Positions 15,937 through 22,738 of a stretch of DNA of 27,658 bases are shown piece by piece. The translations under genes were made by a program, and so were the position numbers. The stretch's first letter is position 1, and every line of letters starts with the position of its first letter. This stretch comes from a virus: positions 1-27,658 of IMG/VR virus record IMGVR_UViG_3300024328_001297, one strand, 5' to 3'. The notes below the pieces were generated by a model. The model was not told the origin of the DNA, made no database searches, and saw only the letters and a program-made list of their open reading frames with translations.

Positions 15937-16691
15937 GTGGCCAGCCCCCAGCACCGCTCGGCATGGGCACAGAACCGGCATTCGAAGAAGTCGCGATTGG
16001 AAGCTATCCGCGGTAGCAACTCGCCAGCATCTGTGGCCTGCAGGATCCGCACGGCGCGATCGGACATGCGCTGCGCCAGATCAGCATCGAAGGGGACGAG
16101 CTCGTGGTGCAGCTCGGCCGTGTCCTTGTTGATCGCGGTGAACAGCGCCGGTGCGGACGATATTCCGGGCACCGAGGCCTCCATGTAGGCTTGGTAGATC
16201 GCGATCTGGGCGGCATAGACGGGCTTGGAGACCGTCACGCCGTCCTTCACGCAGGCGCGCCAGTTCTTCGCGTTCATGGTCTTGCATTCCCAAAGCGCCA
16301 GGGTGCGCAGACCAAATGCTGCCGGGGCATCAGCGATGATCCCATCGACATGCCCACGGATGCGACCGCCCGCGACGGAGAAGCCGAACTGGCCGCCATC
16401 GCGTTTCTGGGTGACCAGATCGATCCCGGCTGCGCGCAGCCAGCGTATCGCGAGATCCTCGAGCTGATGCCCGATGGCGAAGATCCGCAGCGTTTGTCCG
16501 CTGAAGTCGGCACCGCCATCCTTCGGCGCACCGGCGAACTCGAACTGCAGCGCGCGTTCGCAGGCGTGGCCCAGGCGGGACGCGCCAAGATAGGTCCTGG
16601 GCGGCGTGGCCTGGCGCTCGGCAATGAGGGCTGCGTCGACCAGTGCGTTGATCCGCTCGGCTGTGGAGGGCCGGTGATTGAAGTCCAGCAT
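15933..16691 (-). CDS. PD-(D/E)XK nuclease with Fe-S cysteines (Cas4/RecB-like)
   Basis: A 252-residue nuclease. Motifs in order are GHQLED (H75/E78), GHVDGII (D116), LWECKTM (E135, K137) and QIAIYQAYM (Q162/Y166), which together make the RecB/Cas4 active site. One cysteine near the N-terminus (C44 in GHACERA) and three at the C-terminus (C238, C241, C247 in ECRFCAHAERCW) match the split four-cysteine 4Fe-4S staple of Cas4/AddB nucleases. It probably resects DNA ends for the adjacent annealing and recombination proteins. Its ATG overlaps the DUF6511 stop as TGATG, and its own stop overlaps the primase-helicase start. No cas1/cas2 or CRISPR array is present, so it is not an adaptation Cas4. 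Confidence 0.9.
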   Translation of the reverse strand: MLDFNHRPSTAERINALVDAALIAERQATPPRTYLGASRLGHACERALQFEFAGAPKDGGADFSGQTLRIFAIGHQLEDLAIRWLRAAGIDLVTQKRDGGQFGFSVAGGRIRGHVDGIIADAPAAFGLRTLALWECKTMNAKNWRACVKDGVTVSKPVYAAQIAIYQAYMEASVPGISSAPALFTAINKDTAELHHELVPFDADLAQRMSDRAVRILQATDAGELLPRIASNRDFFECRFCAHAERCWGLAT

Positions 16692-17101
16692 CAGAATGGC
16701 ACCTCCGGTGTCTGGACCCGGGCGATATCGGACATGGCCTCACGGAAGCCCTCGACGGCCTCTTCGATCAGGGCGCGCACCTGTGCCTCGGTCAGATCGG
16801 CGAAGGCTGTCTGCCAGCCGATCTCGTCCATCAGCAGTGCGACGCGTTTCATGGTGGCGGTGACGGCGGCGCGTTCCTCTTCGGTCAGATCAACCATGGC
16901 AAAACGCTCCCGCGCCAAACGCGTCCAGAAGCCCTGGCAGGGCATCGAGCAGAACCAGGCCGATGGCCGGGGCCGCTTCGACCGGTGTGGATCGCGCCAG
17001 CCAAAACCACGCGTGGGTTGCCGGCAGACAGCACAGAGCGTGCCACGCGGATGCCAGAGACGCTGCCGCTCCTCGGCCGTGATGTGATGTGAAGATGTCA
17101 T
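16691..17101 (-). CDS. DUF6511 zinc-finger protein
   Basis: A 136-residue protein starting MTSSHHITAEERQRLWHPRG. The N-terminal half has a zinc-finger pattern, C23-x2-C26 and C51-x3-C55 (TLCAVCRQ and FCSMPCQGFW). The C-terminal half is helical and acidic ('LTEEERAAVTATMKRVALLM', 'LTEAQVRALIEEAVEGFREA'). I recognise it as DUF6511, a companion of phage replication and recombination genes. It lies between the helicase and the nuclease, with a 3-base gap upstream and an overlap downstream, which suggests it works with one of them, perhaps as a DNA-binding accessory; that is inference. Confidence 0.75.
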   Translation of the reverse strand: MTSSHHITAEERQRLWHPRGTLCAVCRQPTRGFGWRDPHRSKRPRPSAWFCSMPCQGFWTRLARERFAMVDLTEEERAAVTATMKRVALLMDEIGWQTAFADLTEAQVRALIEEAVEGFREAMSDIARVQTPEVPF

Positions 17102-17104
17102 GGG

Positions 17105-18787
17105 TCATGCCGCTCTCCGTTCGGATCCGGCCACCGCGTTTACGGCGGCTTGGATGGCCCGTTTGTTGAAGCCGAAGGTCATCAGCGCCGAGGCGCGGTA
17201 GCGCGTCAGGCCGAAGTCGTGCCGGCACTCAGGCGGCAGGTATTTCAGCTGCTTGTCGGTCGGTGGCTGGCGCAACCACGCCTTGGTCTTGAAGCCGCTT
17301 TCATCGCTCTCGTGGGAGTTCAGCCAGTCGTCGGCCTGCGCGAGGCAGACGGTGCGTTCGCCGACGCCCAGCAAGCGTGGCCGCTCGCCCTTGGCCCCGC
17401 CGATGGCGTACCAGACGCCGTCCATCCAGAAGATGCCGCCCCACGCCGTAAAGCCCGTGGCCATCAATGCATCGTCTGAGCCGAAGAGGTCCACCCAAGC
17501 GAAGCTGGAGCGTTTCAGCATGTCGATCTCGGTCATGACAAAGCCCGAGAGTGGCACTGCCTCCGCGCCCGTTTCGCCTGCATCCTGCAGCAACACCTCA
17601 CCACAGAGCGGGCATTCGGTGGTGGCGAGCGGAATTTCTGCTTCGCAGGTCGGGCAGAATTTAGTGGGGGCTTCACCAGTGCCGATCTTGCCGTCCAGAT
17701 CGACATCCTGTTCCAGCGTGCCGTGGATCAGGCTCGATGTCCCGAAATCTAGCACCACGCAGTCGGTCTTGACGATGCCGGGATGCTCCTCCGGATCAAC
17801 CGTGCGCAGCCCGCGCCCGACCATTTGGATCATGGTAGATTTGTAGGAACTGGGCCGAAGGAGCACGACGCAAGAGGTGGGAGGGTGATCCCAGCCCTCC
17901 GTCAGCACAGCGACGTTCATGATGACGCGGATGACGCCTGCCGCGTAGTCGGCGAGTATGGCCTTGCGGGTCTCGGCCGGCAGATCGCCGTGGATCAGCG
18001 CAGCCGTGATCCCCGCCGCGCGAAACGCCTCGGTCACATGTTCCGCGTGGGCGACGGTGGAGCAGAACACGACGGTCTGCCGGTCGCCCGCCTTCTCACG
18101 CCAGTGGCGGATCACCTCGTCGGTGACTGGCGCGCGATCCATGATGTCGGCCACCTCGGTCATGTCGAAATCCGCACTGGTCTTTCGGACCGATTTCAAT
18201 TCCTCCTGCACGCCAACATCGATGACAAAGGTGCGCGGCGGCACCAGGTGGCCCGAGGCAATCAACTCACCCAGACGCACTTGGTCGGCGACATTGTCGA
18301 AGACCTCGCGCAGTCCCTTGCGGTCGCCGCGGGTCGGCGTTGCCGTCACCCCGAACACCCTCGCGTCGGGATTGGCATCGCGCACCCGGTCGATGATGCG
18401 GCGGTAGCTGTCCGCCACCGCGTGATGCGCCTCGTCGATCACGAGCAGATCGAGGCGTGGCATGTCGGCGAGGTTCGGCGCCCGCGCCAATGTGGGCACC
18501 ATGGCGAAGGTGACATCGCCGCCCCAGGATTTCTCGGTGGCGTCGATCACCGAGGTGGATGCCTCCGGCACCACACGCTGGAACTTGGCGCGGTTCTGCG
18601 CCGTGAGCTCGTCGCGATGCGCCAACACACAGGCCTTGGCGCCATCACCAATCATCTCGCCGGTGACCGCCGAGAGCATGATCGTCTTGCCCGCGCCGGT
18701 GGGTGCCACGCCGAGCGTGTTGCCGCTTTGGCCAAGCGCAGCCACACTGCGCTCGACAAAGGTTTTCTGGCGGGGACGCAGGCGCAT
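17105..18787 (-). CDS. DEAD/DEAH-box superfamily 2 helicase
   Basis: A 560-residue SF2 helicase. Motif I GVAPTGAGKT is at 26-35, motif II DEAH at 118-121 (LLVIDEAHHAV), motif III-like GVTATPTRGD at about 146-155, then the second RecA domain with 'QTVVFCSTVAHAEHVTEAFR', 'LTEGWDHPPTSCVVLLRPS' and motif VI IQMVGRGLR. A four-cysteine zinc ribbon follows (CPTCEAEIPLATTECPLCG), and the last ~100 residues hold conserved phage-specific sequence. It resembles RadD/UvsW-like helicases that remodel replication forks or recombination intermediates. It sits between a probable ssDNA-binding protein and DUF6511/nuclease genes, in one co-directional run. Confidence 0.92.
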   Translation of the reverse strand: MRLRPRQKTFVERSVAALGQSGNTLGVAPTGAGKTIMLSAVTGEMIGDGAKACVLAHRDELTAQNRAKFQRVVPEASTSVIDATEKSWGGDVTFAMVPTLARAPNLADMPRLDLLVIDEAHHAVADSYRRIIDRVRDANPDARVFGVTATPTRGDRKGLREVFDNVADQVRLGELIASGHLVPPRTFVIDVGVQEELKSVRKTSADFDMTEVADIMDRAPVTDEVIRHWREKAGDRQTVVFCSTVAHAEHVTEAFRAAGITAALIHGDLPAETRKAILADYAAGVIRVIMNVAVLTEGWDHPPTSCVVLLRPSSYKSTMIQMVGRGLRTVDPEEHPGIVKTDCVVLDFGTSSLIHGTLEQDVDLDGKIGTGEAPTKFCPTCEAEIPLATTECPLCGEVLLQDAGETGAEAVPLSGFVMTEIDMLKRSSFAWVDLFGSDDALMATGFTAWGGIFWMDGVWYAIGGAKGERPRLLGVGERTVCLAQADDWLNSHESDESGFKTKAWLRQPPTDKQLKYLPPECRHDFGLTRYRASALMTFGFNKRAIQAAVNAVAGSERRAA

Positions 18788-18799
18788 GACCGAACCCCC

Positions 18800-19408
18800 T
18801 TACTGAGCCCAGCTCGGCCGCCCGGGAGCACCGGGGTTGGCTGCTGGCGGATTGGACGAAGGCGTGGCGGCGCTATCCTGCTGCGGGGCACTTCCGCTGA
18901 ACTGAAGAGGCGCCGTGCCCATGATCTGCGCATAGTCACGGTGATCCGGCGTGACCGCGCTGCGGATCTCGTTCTTGTCGTCGCCGCCGGCATCGGTGCC
19001 GATGTCGATGCGGGCGACGAACTCGATGCCGTCGAGATTGGCGAAACCGCTGATGCGCCGCGCGGCTTGCGCCTCGGGCGACATGTCCTTGTCGGAAATC
19101 CCGCGCGCCGAGTTCAGCATGCCGCGCACCAGGCTGCGGCCCATGTTGGTCCAGTCGGGCCCCTTGGGGCTGTAGAGGCCAATCAGCGTGAAGATCTTGC
19201 GCCGGGCATATTGGCCCTCAGTCACGGTGAACTCGCCGTTCAGGTACACCGCGCCAGTGGAGCCGCGCGTCGCATAGCCGCCGGTCCAGCCCTGCGAGGC
19301 ATCGTCGAAGCCGCCGGGGCGGATCGTCAGGCGTACCTTGGCCAGCGTGCCCTTGGGGATGAGGTTGGTGTTGCTTTGCGCGTCGTTGAAATCGTTCCAG
19401 GAACCCAT
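18800..19408 (-). CDS. Probable ssDNA-binding protein (DUF669-like)
   Basis: A 202-residue protein starting MGSWNDFNDAQSNTNLIPKG. The segment 'IPKGTLAKVRLTIRPGGFDD' followed by 'GAVYLNGEFTVTEGQYARRK' and 'IFTLIGLYSPKGPDW' recalls the DUF669/OB-fold phage proteins that stand beside Sak4 genes. The C-terminal ~40 residues are Pro/Ser/Ala/Asn-rich and disordered, as in SSB tails, but without the acidic SSB tip. It directly follows the Sak4-like ATPase, with an AGGAGG ribosome site. I infer that it coats ssDNA for annealing. Homology was judged by eye, so the family name is tentative. Confidence 0.6.
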   Translation of the reverse strand: MGSWNDFNDAQSNTNLIPKGTLAKVRLTIRPGGFDDASQGWTGGYATRGSTGAVYLNGEFTVTEGQYARRKIFTLIGLYSPKGPDWTNMGRSLVRGMLNSARGISDKDMSPEAQAARRISGFANLDGIEFVARIDIGTDAGGDDKNEIRSAVTPDHRDYAQIMGTAPLQFSGSAPQQDSAATPSSNPPAANPGAPGRPSWAQ

Positions 19409-19427
19409 GGGGAACCTCCTTCTATGT

Positions 19428-20303
19428 TCAGGATTGCGGTTGGGATTGGTTGTCGGCCGCCGGATCGGCGGGCGGCGGGGCGTAGGTCAGCCGTTCTGAT
19501 GGAGGCGTCGCAGCTGTCCGGATCTTCGCCATCAAGCGGCCGAGATGAGGCTCTTCGACCCGGTCCAGACGGCCCGAGCGATCCTTGGCCGGAAAACCCC
19601 ACGGATTGATCGTCTGGCAGACAAAGGCCCGGTACAGATCACCGCCGTTGGACGTCAGCTCAGCCATGGTGATCACCTCATCGACGATCCCCGGCAGCTC
19701 GAGTCCGGTCTTGGAGCCGTCGATTTGCGGCTGGAACATCTTGCGATTGAAGTCGTCGAGCTTCTCGTCGAGAATTCCGACAAACCAGACGTTCTTGGCC
19801 CGCGTGTGCTGCAGGTGAGTGAGCCAGCCGATCATCTCGCGGCCGTGCAAACCGTAAGCGCCACGGACATCCGGCTTGCCGGTCTTCTCCGACAGCGCCT
19901 CGGGCTGGCCCTTGCACCAGCCGAAGCACAGCCGCCCGGCGACAGTGATAGAGTCGACGAAAACGGTGTCGTAGCGATCGAGTATTGCGGGATCGCCGAA
20001 GCGCTCGCACACGGCGGCATAATGCGCCGGACTATAGGGTTGCTCGTCGCGAAGCGCCGGGTTGGGTCCGCCGATGAACACCGCGAAATCCCGGCATTCC
20101 GTCCATGTGCGCGGCCGGATGCTGTCACCTGCCCAGCCCTCGATGGCCAGATCGCCCGCTTCGAGATCCATGAACAACGTGCGGTCGGGGTCGAGCGTCC
20201 ACAGAAGGGAGGTTTTCCCAATTCCGCTCTTGCCGAAGATGCAGCCCTTGATGCCGCGCGGCTCGGACAGTCGTTGATCGGCGCTGATGATGGGGAGGCT
20301 CAC
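19428..20303 (-). CDS. Sak4-like AAA/RecA-fold ATPase (single-strand annealing)
   Basis: A 291-residue ATPase of the AAA_24/Sak4 type. Walker A is GKSGIGKTSLL at about 24-34, an acidic strand 'RTLFMDLEAGDLAIEGW' follows at 41-57, and Walker B is YDTVFVDSIT at 111-120. Sak4 proteins are minimal Rad51-like recombinases of phages that pair complementary DNA together with an SSB partner. The start is a GTG at 20303 that overlaps the upstream stop as GTGA; the 68-residue upstream extension lies in the neighbouring gene in another frame and is rejected. The C-terminal tail is Pro/Gln-rich. The next gene is the probable SSB, which strengthens the call. Confidence 0.8.
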   Translation of the reverse strand: MSLPIISADQRLSEPRGIKGCIFGKSGIGKTSLLWTLDPDRTLFMDLEAGDLAIEGWAGDSIRPRTWTECRDFAVFIGGPNPALRDEQPYSPAHYAAVCERFGDPAILDRYDTVFVDSITVAGRLCFGWCKGQPEALSEKTGKPDVRGAYGLHGREMIGWLTHLQHTRAKNVWFVGILDEKLDDFNRKMFQPQIDGSKTGLELPGIVDEVITMAELTSNGGDLYRAFVCQTINPWGFPAKDRSGRLDRVEEPHLGRLMAKIRTAATPPSERLTYAPPPADPAADNQSQPQS

Positions 20304-20788
20304 TGGTCGGCCCCCTGCGCTAGGATCTCGACCTTCAGCGTGCCGGGCCGCACCGTGCGTGCGGGCTCGAAACCGGCGCGGATCGCCTCGGGCCAAGCCG
20401 CGTATTTGCGCTCTGGCACCTTGTAAGCGAGATCGACATATTCGGAGGGATCGTCCCCGGCATCGCGGATCCGCGCGACCATATCGGCCAGCCGATCCTG
20501 ATCCCAATCCACCCGTTTCGGCAGATCAGCGACCACGGTGAAATCGCCGTCGTCGAACCGGGCGGTGCCGGTGTCTTTGTCTGCGGCTTGGCGTTCCTCG
20601 GTGGCGCGAGTGGAGTAGCGAACGGCCAGTCCAGCATCGAAGCGAGTCTTGGCGGCCCTGTCGCGCTTCAGACGCTCGTCGATCTCGCGCTGCAGGATCG
20701 CCAGCAACTCGACCGGCAGCGCCGCGATTTCGGCTGCGCTGAGGGACGGTAGATCGTCCGGCGTTGGGGTGTTCTCGGGGAATGGCAT
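20300..20788 (-). CDS. Hypothetical phage protein
   Basis: A 162-residue protein starting MPFPENTPTPDDLPSLSAAE. The ATG at 20788 is favoured by a GGAGA site seven bases upstream; an ATG at 20833, coupled to the upstream stop as TGATG, is a credible alternative giving 177 residues. The N-terminal ~60 residues are a helical, charged segment ('EIAALPVELLAILQREIDER', 'LKRDRAAKTRFDAGLAVRYS'), and the rest is acidic with 'TGTARFDDGDFTVVADLPKR'. I do not recognise a named family. Overlap with the Sak4-like start suggests a partner role in recombination. Confidence 0.7.
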   Translation of the reverse strand: MPFPENTPTPDDLPSLSAAEIAALPVELLAILQREIDERLKRDRAAKTRFDAGLAVRYSTRATEERQAADKDTGTARFDDGDFTVVADLPKRVDWDQDRLADMVARIRDAGDDPSEYVDLAYKVPERKYAAWPEAIRAGFEPARTVRPGTLKVEILAQGADQ

Positions 20789-20832
20789 GAAATGGTCTCC
20801 GTGATCGGTGAAAAAGGATTGGAATGCAGGCA

Positions 20833-21222
20833 TCACGCGGCAGCCCTGCCACTCGAACCGGTGGCGTGGCCGGGCTGCCCCTGTTCGGCGAGCAGCAGCT
20901 CGGACAGCGAGACGGCAGCGGCCTTCGGCTTGGGCCGGGCGACGGCGATGTAGGCGAACTGATCCGGGCCCACGCGCTCCTGCACGAGATGCACGAGACC
21001 AAGTTCAGCGGCCCAGAAGGCCCGCGATCCAAGCCTGCTCAATTCGGCCCGCGCCGCATCCGACAGTTTTGAGAACATCGGGAAGACGTCGAGCACCAGA
21101 AAGCCGCGATGGTATTCCAGCCGGTCGCCGGGAACGGCTTGCGCCACCCAGGCGCAGAACGCGAGCTCGGACAGCGGTCGGCTGGCGCGAACCGTGATAA
21201 AGGGTGTGGTTTCCATGAACAT
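20833..21222 (-). CDS. Hypothetical phage protein
   Basis: A 129-residue protein starting MFMETTPFITVRASRPLSEL, with an AGGAGG ribosome site just upstream; an ATG two codons later is equally possible. The middle has 'RGFLVLDVFPMFSKLSDAAR' and 'FWAAELGLVHLVQERVGPDQ', consistent with a small alpha/beta protein, and the last ~25 residues are Gly/Ser/Ala-rich. No family or function is recognised. It is part of the unbroken minus-strand early run. Confidence 0.7.
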   Translation of the reverse strand: MFMETTPFITVRASRPLSELAFCAWVAQAVPGDRLEYHRGFLVLDVFPMFSKLSDAARAELSRLGSRAFWAAELGLVHLVQERVGPDQFAYIAVARPKPKAAAVSLSELLLAEQGQPGHATGSSGRAAA

Positions 21223-21239
21223 GTCTCCTCCTTTCCCCT

Positions 21240-21494
21240 TTACTCAGGCCGCCGCGACATCGTCCCACCGGGAACCGAGGCCGCTTCGGCGTCCTTGATT
21301 GAGGCGTTGTGCAGGTCGTCCGGCTGGCCCGCATCGGCGTAGACCGCCACGAGTGGCGTCCCGTCCTGATGGGCACCGGCATTTTCGATGCGGTAGGCAC
21401 GCTGGTTCTGCAGGATTTCCGGCAACTCCCAGCGGCGGTAGAGGCCGGGGATGCGCTTGAGGTCTGCGGACAAGAGGTCGGCTTTGCGGATCAT
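21240..21494 (-). CDS. Hypothetical phage protein
   Basis: An 84-residue protein starting MIRKADLLSADLKRIPGLYR. It has a compact N-terminal half ('RWELPEILQNQRAYRIENAG') and a charged end. The context of a tightly packed run with a 17-base gap to the next gene supports it as real. No family recognised; no function proposed. Confidence 0.6.
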   Translation of the reverse strand: MIRKADLLSADLKRIPGLYRRWELPEILQNQRAYRIENAGAHQDGTPLVAVYADAGQPDDLHNASIKDAEAASVPGGTMSRRPE

Positions 21495-21578
21495 GCTGGT
21501 CGACTTTCGGTTTGAGTGGGGCGCGCGGTGGCGTCTGAATGGGAAAAGCCACCGCGCCGCAGGGATCGGGACATCCGG

Positions 21579-22301
21579 TCAGCGAAATTCTTGCAGGACG
21601 TCGCGCAGACGCCGAGTCGCCCGCTGATAGCGTTTGCGCGTCGCCGCCTCGGACAGCCCCATCTCGGACGCGACCTCGGCCTGGGAGAAACCGTCGATGG
21701 CCACACGGATCACCAGATCCGCTTCCGTGCCGATGATGCGGACCAGATCGCGGTGGAGCAGTTCGGGAATGGCGTCAGCCGACAGCACTTCACCGTCGGC
21801 CGGGATTTCGTCGGGATCGGCCTCACTGCGGAGGCTCTGGCGCCTGTCCTCGCGTTGGCGCGTTCTGATCAGGTCCCGCTCGATGTTCCGCAGGATGGTT
21901 GCCGCGATCCAATTGACCCGCTGCGGATCCAGACCACGAATGGCCTCGGAAGCTCGTGCAAGGATTTCTGATGCAACCTCATCGCCGGTGCCGACCTTGC
22001 GCCAGATCGATCTGCGCCGAACGGCATCCAGCCCCGGCCAGAGCGCCAGCAGCATCAACGTCAGGGCACAATCGGATGTTGCGTCGCCTGACTGCGCGAC
22101 CCTGACCAGTGCAACCAGCAGCCGGTTTTTCTCAGCTGGGCCGCGGCCACTGACGTGCAGCGTGTCCAGCAATGAGGCCGGATCAGCGAAATGTGCGAGC
22201 GGTTCGCTGTTGCGACGAAGCGCTTCGAAGTTACTTTGAAATTCGAGAGTTGAAGAAGACAACATGAGGTGATCACGGATCTCGTGCCACGCGATGGACA
22301 T
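21579..22301 (-). CDS. Sigma-70-family RNA polymerase sigma factor-like protein
   Basis: A 240-residue protein whose C-terminal third looks like sigma region 4: 'LVIRVAIDGFSQAEVASEMG' followed by 'LSEAATRKRYQRATRRLRDV' (about 195-235) is a helix-turn-helix with the ECF-type spacing. The middle ('VNWIAATILRNIERDLIRTR', about 128-147) resembles the region-2-type helix. The N-terminal ~90 residues are not typical of sigma factors. It may redirect host RNA polymerase to phage promoters, or act as a sigma-like regulator. A perfect hairpin at 22302-22330 ends exactly at the ATG, so translation is probably controlled. An internal ATG at 22265 is the alternative start. Confidence 0.7.
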   Translation of the reverse strand: MSIAWHEIRDHLMLSSSTLEFQSNFEALRRNSEPLAHFADPASLLDTLHVSGRGPAEKNRLLVALVRVAQSGDATSDCALTLMLLALWPGLDAVRRRSIWRKVGTGDEVASEILARASEAIRGLDPQRVNWIAATILRNIERDLIRTRQREDRRQSLRSEADPDEIPADGEVLSADAIPELLHRDLVRIIGTEADLVIRVAIDGFSQAEVASEMGLSEAATRKRYQRATRRLRDVLQEFR

Positions 22302-22330
22302 TGGACGCCTGCCTTGCGGCCAGGCGTCCA
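22302..22330 (-). promoter_or_regulatory. Start-abutting RNA hairpin of the sigma-like gene
   Basis: On the minus strand TGGACGCCTG pairs perfectly with CAGGCGTCCA across a 9-base loop. The loop can close two more pairs around a GCAA tetraloop after a bulged G. The 3' arm ends directly before the ATG at 22301, and the only AAGG/AGG ribosome-site candidate (AAGGCAGG) lies in the loop and 3' arm. Translation of the sigma-like gene should therefore be blocked unless the hairpin is opened. Confidence 0.75.
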
Positions 22331-22400
22331 GCGCCTTGTCGTGGCCAGGTCAGGACGTCGTGCGTCTCTGCGATTTCAGGAAATTGGTGAGATGCGCGCC

Positions 22401-22646
22401 TCAGCGCGCGGGTGATTGCGCCTGGTTCAGCGTGCCGCAGCCGCGACACGTGGCCTGAACCGGAAAGCCCACGAAATACTCGTGCCCTCGCGCAAAACGC
22501 AGATGCATGCGGCCGTCCCGGCAGACACCGAGCAGCTTGTCACAACGCGTACAGCGCCATTCGGGGCTGAAAGGGGTGGGTTTCGTCTTGGCGCCACCGG
22601 TCCAGTTCGTCTGGGCTGGCTGGCGAGAAGTGTCGGGAGTCGGCAT
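22401..22646 (-). CDS. Com-like zinc-ribbon protein
   Basis: An 81-residue protein with four paired cysteines, C32-x2-C35 (RCTRCDKLL) and C67-x2-C70 (CRGCGTLN), separated by about 31 residues; a fifth cysteine is at 42. The RCxxCxKLL...CxxCxxxN pattern is that of Com, the phage Mu translational activator of mom, and related zinc-ribbon RNA-binding proteins. The N-terminal ~25 residues are basic and Pro/Thr-rich. It is the first gene of the minus-strand run, and its ribosome site sits inside a hairpin (22651-22676). I infer an RNA-binding regulator that acts on its own leader and on the downstream sigma-like gene. A generic zinc-ribbon protein is the alternative. Confidence 0.65.
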   Translation of the reverse strand: MPTPDTSRQPAQTNWTGGAKTKPTPFSPEWRCTRCDKLLGVCRDGRMHLRFARGHEYFVGFPVQATCRGCGTLNQAQSPAR

Positions 22647-22650
22647 TGGA

Positions 22651-22676
22651 AGTGCTCCTCTTTGCTGTGGAGCACT
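22651..22676 (-). promoter_or_regulatory. RNA hairpin enclosing the Com-like ribosome site
   Basis: On the minus strand AGTGCTCC pairs perfectly with GGAGCACT around the 10-base loop ACAGCAAAGA. GGAG in the 3' arm is the Shine-Dalgarno sequence, eight bases before the ATG at 22646. The hairpin ends four bases before the start codon. Like the hairpin at 22302-22330 it has GCAA in the loop and is followed by the context TCCAATG. Confidence 0.75.
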
Positions 22677-22692
22677 CCTATTGGACGCAAGA

Positions 22693-22734
22693 ATCGGAGT
22701 TCGTCAGACCTCGGAACGGAGCCGGATCGGAGTT
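22693..22734. repeat. Direct repeat ATCGGAGTT
   Basis: ATCGGAGTT occurs at 22693-22701 and 22726-22734, a 33-base period, in the 92-base gap between the Com-like gene and the 724-residue gene. It could be an operator in the early promoter, or a trace of the junction where the cargo gene was inserted. Confidence 0.4.
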
Positions 22735-22738
22735 GATC

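Noticed and set aside
15933-16691. Cas4-like nuclease as a sign of a CRISPR adaptation module
   Set aside because: No cas1, cas2, effector gene or repeat-spacer array was found, and the gene lies inside a phage recombination run.
17783-19609. 608-codon plus-strand open frame across the SF2 helicase and SSB-like genes
   Set aside because: It is fully antisense to two well-supported genes, has no recognisable domain and reads as a low-complexity Arg/Gly/His/Ala sequence, as expected from the antisense frame of GC-rich codons.
22394-22409. GCGCGC/GCGCGC stem at the end of the Com-like gene as a terminator
   Set aside because: The stem is only 6 bp, within GC-rich sequence and without a T-run; it would also cut the Com-like gene off from the sigma-like gene that it probably precedes in one transcript.
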